Source: Holophagaceae bacterium UBA692
Lineage (GTDB): Bacteria > Acidobacteriota > Holophagae > Holophagales > Holophagaceae
Reading direction: 5' to 3'
DNA length: 6,678 bases
Assembly (NCBI GenBank): GCA_002297665.1
Contig: DBMS01000292.1
Coordinates: 1 to 6,678 of the forward strand
Below the pieces are notes generated by a model, which was not told the DNA's origin, made no database searches, and saw only the letters and a list, made by a program, of their open reading frames with translations. The stretch's first letter is position 1. Each line of letters starts with the position of its first letter. Both the position numbers and the translations under genes were made by a program. Positions 1 to 3,931 of this stretch are shown here, piece by piece.

Positions 1-2
1 CG

Positions 3-134
3 GTGGTGCCTCAACCTTCGGCATCGGTCCAGGCGGGTCAATTACGCGAACCGTGGGTGACGGCGCCATGGGATGCAGTGGTGCCCCAGGGAAAGCACAC
101 CGCGGTGGTAACCTGTGGCAGCAATCCCAACTAA
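3..134 (+). CDS. C-terminal tail of an unknown protein (5' partial)
   Basis: An open frame enters from the left edge and ends at a TAA at 132-134, giving about 43 residues ending in GKHTAVVTCGSNPN. Its start lies outside the window. I chose this frame because the residues are mixed and protein-like and because its stop sits 15 nt before the next gene's ATG, as in an operon. The neighbouring frame is also open to a stop at 155-157, but it is glycine-rich and would overlap the next start. I do not recognise the family. The alternating hydrophobic residues near the end would suit a beta-strand, but that is only an impression. The call rests on frame and spacing alone. Confidence 0.35.
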   Translation: MVPQPSASVQAGQLREPWVTAPWDAVVPQGKHTAVVTCGSNPN

Positions 135-149
135 AGAGTCCATTTCCTC

Positions 150-419
150 ATGCCTAATTACCTCCACCCAGCAGTTGTTCTTTACGGCCTGCTTATGGCC
201 TTGGGCCTGTATATGTACTTCTTGCCCAGAAAGCTTCCTGCCTTCTTCGCAGATCTTTTGGACCTAAAGAGCGACCGGATACGAGGGATTGATTTCAATC
301 CTGTATTGCCAGCAATGATCTTGGTCAAAGCCCTTGGAATAATCCTTTTCCTCGTGGGCCTGACAAAAGCATTCAGGGTGCTCATCGAAACTGGATGCAC
401 CTTCCTGTCCCACCCGTGA
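150..419 (+). CDS. Small two-helix membrane protein, unknown function
   Basis: This ORF encodes 89 residues. Two hydrophobic segments, about residues 8-25 and 52-71, are each long enough to span the membrane. They are separated by a charged stretch of about 26 residues (RKLPAFFADLLDLKSDRIRG). There is no cleavable signal peptide, and the first helix starts almost at the N-terminus. The ATG at 150 lies 15 nt after the preceding stop, with a weak AAGAG ribosome-binding site at 134-138, so the two frames are probably co-transcribed. GC at third positions is lower than in the dnaE-side genes, which fits accessory DNA. I do not recognise a family and cannot name a substrate or partner. The hydrophobic pattern supports a real gene better than a random ORF. 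Confidence 0.55.
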   Translation: MPNYLHPAVVLYGLLMALGLYMYFLPRKLPAFFADLLDLKSDRIRGIDFNPVLPAMILVKALGIILFLVGLTKAFRVLIETGCTFLSHP

Positions 420-486
420 TCATTGCGACCTGTCTGGGCCCTCTGCCGGTCCAGGAAGGCCCCCCCCCCATCGGGTCCCTTAACGG

Positions 487-509
487 GGTGGGGGTGGAGG
501 GAATCGAAC
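487..509 (-). repeat. tRNA/tmRNA 3'-end fragment, possible attachment-site remnant
   Basis: Read on the minus strand, this 23-nt piece can be laid over tRNA positions 53-75. It has G53, the T-loop TTCGATT, the T-stem 3' strand CCCTC, the acceptor 3' strand CACCCCC, discriminator A, then CC. The expected T-stem 5' strand is absent: TTT stands where bases pairing with CCCTC should be, and no matching GGGGGTG acceptor strand lies upstream. It is therefore not a functional tRNA. Such truncated 3' ends are typical of att sites made when an element integrates into a tRNA or tmRNA gene. It shares only GTTCGATTCCC with the tRNA-Glu in this window, so the source gene is probably elsewhere. A chance T-loop resemblance is possible. 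Confidence 0.4.
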
Positions 510-614
510 AAACCCGCCCTGTTTCACTAGCTGAAAAAATTTTAGAGCATTTCGCCGTCGCCGAATTTGCCTATATGCACTGATAGAAATACTGGCTCAA
601 CCCTTGAACCGGAA

Positions 615-646
615 ACCGGCGACAATTCGCCCCTGGTGTCGCCGGT
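615..646. repeat. Perfect 10-bp inverted repeat (hairpin)
   Basis: ACCGGCGACA at 615-624 is the exact reverse complement of TGTCGCCGGT at 637-646, with a 12-nt loop. Neither side carries the T-run needed for a convincing intrinsic terminator. It could be a structured RNA element or a protein-binding site beside the tRNA-end fragment. Confidence 0.6.
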
Positions 647-675
647 GGGACGGGATGGTTTCTTTGCGGGACGGG
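647..675 (+). repeat. Direct repeat pair GGGACGGG, 21-nt period
   Basis: GGGACGGG occurs at 647-654 and again at 668-675. The 21-nt period is about two helical turns and would place both copies on the same face of the DNA. Function is unknown; at eight G-rich bases, coincidence is possible. Confidence 0.35.
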
Positions 676-680
676 TCATT

Positions 681-767
681 CTCGCCATTCGGGCTTGTCG
701 CAACCTTGCCCGAGTCCGCCGCTCCCCTCTATAGGGGAGCGGTAGCTAGCAATAGACCCTCGCCATT
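681..767 (+). repeat. Direct repeat pair CTCGCCATT flanking a hairpin
   Basis: CTCGCCATT occurs at 681-689 and 759-767, on either side of the perfect hairpin at 719-742. Paired short direct repeats 100-300 nt from a tRNA-end core resemble the arm-type sites of tyrosine integrases. That reading is inference only. Confidence 0.35.
719..742. repeat. Perfect 10-bp hairpin with CTAT loop
   Basis: CCGCTCCCCT at 719-728 pairs fully with AGGGGAGCGG at 733-742 around a 4-nt loop. It is very stable as RNA on either strand. The following bases (TAGCTAGCAATAG) are not T-rich, so I do not call a terminator. A role as a transcription boundary remains possible. Confidence 0.6.
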
Positions 768-833
768 TTCGCTTTACACAAATTCGACGTGACCCCGGAC
801 CAGGAGCGTTTTGGAAGGCTTGGGAGGGGTCCC

Positions 834-962
834 GGCTTCTTGAACAGGAACTGCCTTCTTGACGGGCAAGACAGAACTATCTTGGTCTAACATGTTTATT
901 TTTAATAAATGTAAAACAAGTTGGGCTTCGACTGGCTCCTGTTCAAACAGCTTCAAGAAGCC
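834..962. repeat. Long imperfect inverted repeat
   Basis: GGCTTCTTGAA at 834-844 is perfectly complementary to TTCAAGAAGCC at 952-962, and the adjoining CAGGA at 845-849 pairs with TCCTG at 937-941 past a 10-nt bulge. TTGAACAGGA (840-849) alternatively pairs with TCCTGTTCAA (937-946). CTTCTTGA also recurs as a direct copy at 855-862. The loop holds an AT-rich hairpin (890-912) of about nine pairs with a small bulge. I see no target-site duplication that would make this a miniature transposon. A structured RNA or recombination site is possible. Confidence 0.45.
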
Positions 963-972
963 TACCGACAGC

Positions 973-986
973 AGACATGCATGTCT
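973..986. promoter_or_regulatory. Perfect 14-bp palindrome, putative operator
   Basis: AGACATGCATGTCT is its own reverse complement. Its last base is the first base of a TTGACA -35 box, so a bound dimer would lie against RNA polymerase. The next gene, 72 nt downstream, encodes a winged-helix protein, so autoregulation is a reasonable inference. Confidence 0.45.
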
Positions 987-1013
987 TGACAAGGGGTCAG
1001 GAAGGATTAAACT
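986..1013 (+). promoter_or_regulatory. Sigma70-type promoter for the winged-helix gene
   Basis: TTGACA at 986-991 is a full consensus -35 box. TAAACT at 1008-1013 matches four of six -10 bases, with a 16-nt spacer. Transcription would begin near 1020 and give a leader of about 38 nt before the ATG at 1058. It is the clearest promoter-like sequence I see in the window. Confidence 0.5.
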
Positions 1014-1057
1014 TGGTCCATGGTTGATTATTATTCGCCTACTTTTCGGAGAGTGCC

Positions 1058-1519
1058 ATGGACAACGAGACGCGGGATTGGGCCGAGCAAGTGACAACAG
1101 TCCTTCAGCGCCTAAAGGAACTGGAGACTGAAAGACAAGAAGCAGAAGCCCAACTCAAAGCCTTGCGGACGGGCAGCCCCTCTGTTCCCCCTACTCCCAG
1201 ACTGAATTCGACTCATTGTGCGGAGGGGACTGCGCCCCTGCCCCCTCCCGGCCTTCATCTCAGCCTCCCTACTAGCGGCACCGCGAAGAGGGTCTACGAC
1301 TTTATGACTTCTCACCCAGGAGCCGTGTACACACCGGGGAGGTTGACCGAAGCACTGGGCCTGGATCCGGATAGGAAAAGTGTCGTCAACACGGCCTTGT
1401 CTCGGCTTTTTCGAGCGAAGGTCCTGGATCGTCAACCCCCTGGCGAGTATGTGTTCCCGCTGATAGTCAAGCTTCCAGGCGGGGGATTGGAGGTGAACAA
1501 CATCGACGAGAAGGCATGA
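1058..1519 (+). CDS. Coiled-coil plus winged-helix putative DNA-binding protein
   Basis: This gene encodes 153 residues. Residues about 8-37 are charged and helical with heptad-like leucines, so a dimerising coiled coil is likely. Residues about 38-73 form a proline-rich linker. Residues about 74-134 read as a winged helix: a helix around TAKRVYDFMTSHPG, then YTPGRLTEALGL, then a likely recognition helix RKSVVNTALSRLFRAKVLDR, and a short wing ending GEYVFP. The pattern resembles small bacterial HTH regulators, including the wHTH seen in some antitoxin-type proteins, but I cannot name a family. The ATG follows GGAGAG at 1048-1053. A good promoter and a perfect palindrome lie upstream, and a stem-loop begins right after the stop, so it looks like a single-gene unit. 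A possible toxin or partner gene is not visible next to it. Confidence 0.7.
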   Translation: MDNETRDWAEQVTTVLQRLKELETERQEAEAQLKALRTGSPSVPPTPRLNSTHCAEGTAPLPPPGLHLSLPTSGTAKRVYDFMTSHPGAVYTPGRLTEALGLDPDRKSVVNTALSRLFRAKVLDRQPPGEYVFPLIVKLPGGGLEVNNIDEKA

Positions 1520-1545
1520 AAAAGCCGCTGTTGGCGCAGCGGCTT
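1519..1545. terminator. Stem-loop terminator, stronger on the minus strand
   Basis: AAGCCGCTG at 1522-1530 pairs perfectly with CAGCGGCTT at 1537-1545 around a 6-nt loop, immediately after the winged-helix stop codon. On the plus strand the tail is only moderately T-rich (AGATTACTTTC). On the minus strand the stem is followed by TTTTT (complement of 1519-1523), a better intrinsic terminator. It may act in both directions. Confidence 0.6.
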
Positions 1546-1667
1546 AGATTACTTTCCTCAACGGTCAACTGTAGGGCCAACCTTACGAGGACGGGGCAAG
1601 ATGCCCACTAGGTTATTACTCATCCCCAGTGTAATTCATCCCCCCGGGAAATCAATGGCCCTCCAAC

Positions 1668-1673
1668 AGGAGG
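1668..1673 (+). promoter_or_regulatory. Shine-Dalgarno AGGAGG that favours a GTG start at 1679
   Basis: AGGAGG is a perfect ribosome-binding site 5 nt before an in-frame GTG at 1679-1681. It is stronger than GAGGA (1587-1591) before the ATG at 1601 or GGGAA before the ATG at 1655. Confidence 0.55.
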
Positions 1674-1678
1674 ACGAG

Positions 1679-1831
1679 GTGACCGTAGTTACTTCGCTCG
1701 TACCGGACCATAAGCCGGCCCCTCGCGGTTACAGGTGGGTGTACTGCCGGTATTTCATTCACTGGCGCTCCAAGAAGCCTGTTTATCGCAAGAACGGCGG
1801 CATGTTCTGCTTCTTGGTTAAAGCCGCCTAG
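1679..1831 (+). CDS. Small basic aromatic protein of unknown function (50 aa)
   Basis: The 50-residue product is rich in Tyr, Trp, Phe and Lys/Arg. Its core runs PRGYRWVYCRYFIHWRSKKP and ends with NGGMFCFLVKAA. The pattern (Gly-Tyr-x-Trp-Val, His-Trp-Arg-Ser, then a short Phe-rich strand) feels like a small beta-rich conserved hypothetical protein found in several bacterial phyla, but I cannot name the family. I chose GTG 1679 because AGGAGG sits 5 nt upstream. In-frame ATGs at 1601 (76 aa, GAGGA 9 nt upstream) and 1655 (58 aa) are alternatives, and the added N-terminal residues look unstructured. Two cysteines (23, 44) do not form an obvious metal site. A stem-loop follows 41 nt after the stop. 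The gene stands alone between two terminator-like hairpins, as a cassette-like unit would. Confidence 0.55.
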   Translation: MTVVTSLVPDHKPAPRGYRWVYCRYFIHWRSKKPVYRKNGGMFCFLVKAA

Positions 1832-1872
1832 AAGGTTTCACTACTGGCCCACTGGGATTTCCCCAGAACTGA

Positions 1873-1898
1873 GCAGAGGCCCCTCCCGGGGCCTCTGC
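1873..1898 (+). terminator. Strong GC-rich stem-loop, probable terminator
   Basis: GCAGAGGCCCC at 1873-1883 pairs perfectly over 11 bp with GGGGCCTCTGC at 1888-1898 around a TCCC loop. It lies 41 nt after the small-protein stop. The downstream tail AATTGTCC is only weakly T-rich, so termination may be partial. Confidence 0.6.
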
Positions 1899-2045
1899 AA
1901 TTGTCCTGCCCGGAAGGAACTCAGGCATTCTTCGGGGCCATCGGGTTCTATGCTTCGAGGCGCGAGGAGCGCATGGTCACGGCCTTCTTCCCGAGGTTGC
2001 CGGTAGGCGTCGTGGATTTCGTAATACCCTCAAGCCGCTACTTCA

Positions 2046-2075
2046 TCGGGCTTGCACCCGAAGGTGTAAACCCGA
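2046..2075 (-). repeat. Stable stem-loop with a UUCG tetraloop (minus strand)
   Basis: TCGGG at 2046-2050 pairs with CCCGA at 2071-2075, and TTGCACC at 2052-2058 pairs with GGTGTAA at 2063-2069 with one wobble. Only 2051/2070 mismatch. On the minus strand the loop is UUCG closed by C-G, an exceptionally stable tetraloop. A related shorter motif (TGCACCCGAGGTGTA) recurs at 2164-2178. No T-run follows. Confidence 0.5.
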
Positions 2076-2504
2076 GCCTGCTTCTCTCGTTGATCCAGCC
2101 GCAAGATACCCGGAGAAGCCCCGGGAGTCCACGTGTCATGCCCTGGTGCCTCAGGGGGCAGCCTGCACCCGAGGTGTAGCCTCGGAACCGGTTCAACCAA
2201 CCCATCCCATTCGCACAAAGCGTGAAGGAAAGGATGACGCGGCCAGGGGAAACAAGGTGCGCCTTCGGGCGCAAAGTTAGACTTCCAGCTTTACGCCCTG
2301 TCGGGCTCGCCGCCCATACCATCCTTGACCACGCGACGGAGCCCATGATGCAGGCCAAGGTTAGCTATACACCCGAAGGCGAAAAGGAGTGCGTCCCCGG
2401 CCAGCTCGCCGCCAACCCATCCCTGCGCGCCGCTGGGGACAGGTTTGCCGCCCCCTTCGGTTCACTGTGGGCCACTGAAGGGCGCCACGATTCCGGGGCA
2501 TCCA

Positions 2505-2524
2505 TGCAACATGTGTGCAACATG
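2505..2524 (+). repeat. Tandem TGCAACATG, 11-nt period, with palindromic flanks
   Basis: TGCAACATG occurs at 2505-2513 and 2516-2524. CCATG (2502-2506) and CATGG (2521-2525) give outer dyad symmetry. One-turn spacing suggests two protein molecules could bind side by side. It lies about 70 nt beyond the tRNA-Glu 3' end. Confidence 0.4.
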
Positions 2525-2554
2525 GGGCCTTTTCCGAAACCGCCAATGCCGCTT

Positions 2555-2589
2555 AAAAACAAGAAGGACCTAGATTTCTCTAGGTCCTT
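2555..2589 (-). terminator. Intrinsic terminator of tRNA-Glu
   Basis: An 11-bp perfect stem (AAGGACCTAGA at 2564-2574 with TCTAGGTCCTT at 2579-2589) has a 4-nt loop. On the minus strand it is followed by CTTG and then TTTTT (complement of 2555-2559). It begins 3 nt past the tRNA CCA end and would end tRNA transcription and any read-through from the protein genes. Confidence 0.85.
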
Positions 2590-2592
2590 TAC

Positions 2593-2667
2593 TGGTAGCC
2601 CCAAGGGGAATCGAACCCCTGTTAACGCCGTGAGAGGGCGCCGTCCTAACCGCTAGACGATGGAGCC
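2593..2667 (-). tRNA. tRNA-Glu (anticodon CTC)
   Basis: This 75-nt gene with encoded CCA reads GGCTCCATCGTCTAG at its 5' end. The acceptor arms GGCTCCA and TGGGGCT pair with two G-U wobbles, one at the first pair. The anticodon loop CTCTCAC places anticodon CTC at complement positions 2632-2634, decoding GAG, which suits the high GC at third positions in the neighbouring genes. The T-loop is TTCGATT with a GGGG/CCCC stem; the discriminator is A. A possible -10 box TAGAAT (complement of 2687-2692) lies 19 nt upstream but has a poor -35, so co-transcription with the phosphoesterase gene 55 nt upstream is possible. The gene is intact. Foreign-looking DNA begins just beyond its 3' end. Confidence 0.95.
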
Positions 2668-2722
2668 ACGGTTATGCCGAACCTTGATTCTAGCGCAGGA
2701 TCCGGGGGGAGGGAAGAGGTTT

Positions 2723-3895
2723 TCAGCGGCGGCGGAGGGTGATGAGGGTGATTTCGGGGGGGGCGCCGATGCGGACGGGGAGGGCCACCACGCCCAGGCC
2801 GCGGTTCACGTAGAGGACGTCGCCGTCCTTGCGGTAGACGCCCTGGGCGTACGGGCCCAGGAGGAGGGCGCTGTTCACGAAGGGGATGAGGTTGATCTGG
2901 CCGCCGTGGGTGTGGCCGGAGAGGGTGAGGCGGGCGCCGGCTTGGCGGGCCAGGGGCCAGTCGCTGGGGCGGTGGCTGAGACACAGGCGCCAGACGTCGG
3001 GGGGAAGGCCCTCGGTGGCGATCTTCGGGGACGGGCCGGGGCCGTAGCGGATGTCCCGGAAGTGGCCGTGGCGGGCCATGGGGTCCTGCAGGCCCACCAG
3101 GGCCATGCGGGAGCCGTTGCGGTAGACGTAGGCGTAGCGGTTCTCCAGGCACTGGAAGCCGGTGCGCTCCAGGATCTTCCAGATGGGGCGGGGGTCGGTG
3201 AAGTAGTCGTGGTTGCCCAGGATGGCGTAGCAGCCCAGGGGGGCGGGGAAGTTCCGGAAGGCCTCCTCCACGATGCCGGCCTCGGCGGGGACGCTGTCGG
3301 TGACGTCCCCGGTGAGGAGGAGGAGTTCCGGGCGCTCGGCCTGCACGAGGGTCCGCCACCGGGCCACCAGGGGGGCCTTCACCAGCGGGCCGGCGTGGAG
3401 GTCGCTGATCTGGGCGATGCGCAGGCCGTCCATGCCGGGGGGCAGGTCGTGGAAGTACAGCTGCAGGTGGACGATGTCCGGATCGCCCAGGGCCTCGCGG
3501 CGCCCCCTCATCACGCCGAAGGCGGCCAGGCCCACGCCAGCGACCGTGGTCTGCCGGAGGAAGGTGCGCCGGCCGGGGTCCTCCGGGGGCTGCCCGGGCT
3601 GGGGCCGCCACAGGTGCCGCAGGCGCCAGAGCCCTTCGGACACCAGCCACAGGGTCAGGTTGAAGGCGCTGAACATCTGGAAGTACAGCCCCGCCCGGGA
3701 GAAGGGGCGGAGCCAGGGCAGCCAGGTGGCGTTGCCGGTGAAGCGCATCGCCATGTACAGGGCCAGGGGAAGGTGGATCAGGACCAGCACGGGGGTCACC
3801 CACCGGTCATAGCCCTCGGGCAGCAACCGATGGATGAGCTGCCGGTGGCAGTACTGAAGACCGATGATGAGGGCGACGAAGATAAGGACGAGCAA
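2723..3895 (-). CDS. Membrane-anchored metallophosphoesterase, YkuE/YaeI type
   Basis: This 390-residue calcineurin-like phosphoesterase carries the full two-metal motif set: D165-x-H167 (QISDLHAG), GDVTD with D197, GNHD at 227-230, H308 in LSHRP, and GHTHGG at 327-332. Three hydrophobic segments precede it (about 1-16, 34-51, 69-87). A fourth region, GRRTFLRQ (108-115) followed by a hydrophobic run, looks like an internal twin-arginine motif, so the catalytic domain probably faces the periplasm. Relatives include B. subtilis YkuE, E. coli YaeI and the Chlamydia UDP-diacylglucosamine hydrolase LpxG; the substrate here cannot be told from sequence. The start is a TTG at 3893-3895 with GGGGGA 8 nt upstream. 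No in-frame ATG occurs before residue 48, and starting there would delete the first helix. It lies 36 nt after the peptidase stop, probably in one operon. Confidence 0.88.
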   Translation of the reverse strand: MLVLIFVALIIGLQYCHRQLIHRLLPEGYDRWVTPVLVLIHLPLALYMAMRFTGNATWLPWLRPFSRAGLYFQMFSAFNLTLWLVSEGLWRLRHLWRPQPGQPPEDPGRRTFLRQTTVAGVGLAAFGVMRGRREALGDPDIVHLQLYFHDLPPGMDGLRIAQISDLHAGPLVKAPLVARWRTLVQAERPELLLLTGDVTDSVPAEAGIVEEAFRNFPAPLGCYAILGNHDYFTDPRPIWKILERTGFQCLENRYAYVYRNGSRMALVGLQDPMARHGHFRDIRYGPGPSPKIATEGLPPDVWRLCLSHRPSDWPLARQAGARLTLSGHTHGGQINLIPFVNSALLLGPYAQGVYRKDGDVLYVNRGLGVVALPVRIGAPPEITLITLRRR

Positions 3896-3903
3896 TGGCG
3901 GGG

Positions 3904-3909
3904 TCCCCC
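3904..3909 (-). promoter_or_regulatory. Ribosome-binding site supporting a TTG start
   Basis: GGGGGA on the minus strand sits 8 nt before TTG 3895. It supports TTG as the phosphoesterase start, since no ATG or GTG occurs between the upstream in-frame stop at 3932-3934 and this codon. Confidence 0.5.
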
Positions 3910-3931
3910 GGACGTGCGTTGACGGGCCGGT

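Larger units (their letters stand above)
420..1057. other. Gene-poor stretch of 638 nt with hairpins and short repeats
   Basis: I find no convincing gene between the stop at 419 and the start at 1058. The short ORFs here lack ribosome-binding sites and have incoherent residue composition. What it holds, left to right: a run of ten C at 460-469; a tRNA/tmRNA 3'-end-like piece at 487-509 (minus); a 10-bp inverted repeat at 615-646; direct repeats GGGACGGG (647, 668) and CTCGCCATT (681, 759); a 10-bp hairpin at 719-742; a long imperfect inverted repeat at 834-962; and a promoter with a palindrome at 973-1013. This density of symmetry suits a recombination or regulatory region more than decayed coding DNA. 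Confidence 0.55.
1899..2563. other. Gene-free stretch of about 660 nt with UUCG-type hairpins
   Basis: No frame here has both a ribosome-binding site and a protein-like composition, and the longest plus-strand ORF runs on into the tRNA gene. It holds several stable hairpins: 2046-2075 (12 pairs, cUUCGg loop on minus), 2169-2185 (CCGAGG/CCTCGG), 2259-2272 (GCGCC UUCG GGCGC on plus) and a weaker UUCG hairpin near 2368-2384 on minus. There is also a 10-bp palindrome GAACCGGTTC (2185-2194) and a tandem repeat at 2505-2524. It may be decayed island DNA or a non-coding RNA locus. Confidence 0.5.

Noticed and set aside
884..925. GTCTAAC...GTTGGGC resembling integron attC core sites
   Set aside because: The span of about 42 nt is shorter than known attC sites and inner L-boxes are absent; no integron integrase is visible. 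GTTCAAC (2192) with GTTAGAC (2275) also fails because the arms do not pair.
774..1097. 107-codon minus-strand ORF, and plus ORF 859-1131
   Set aside because: They overlap the promoter, palindrome and inverted repeat. Composition is incoherent and the alternative gene at 1058 is better supported.
1910..1935. CCGGAAGGAA resembling the SRP RNA apical loop
   Set aside because: The flanking bases do not form the conserved asymmetric loop (no AGCAG after the tetraloop), and no surrounding SRP helix is seen.
2222..2656. 144-codon plus-strand ORF
   Set aside because: Runs through the terminator and tRNA-Glu gene, and its end (PKGNRTPVNAVRG) is translated tRNA. The body has no domain-like pattern.
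2660..3922. 420-codon plus-strand open frame opposite the phosphoesterase
   Set aside because: Gly/Ala/Val/Gln-rich shadow of the real gene. It starts inside the tRNA-Glu gene.
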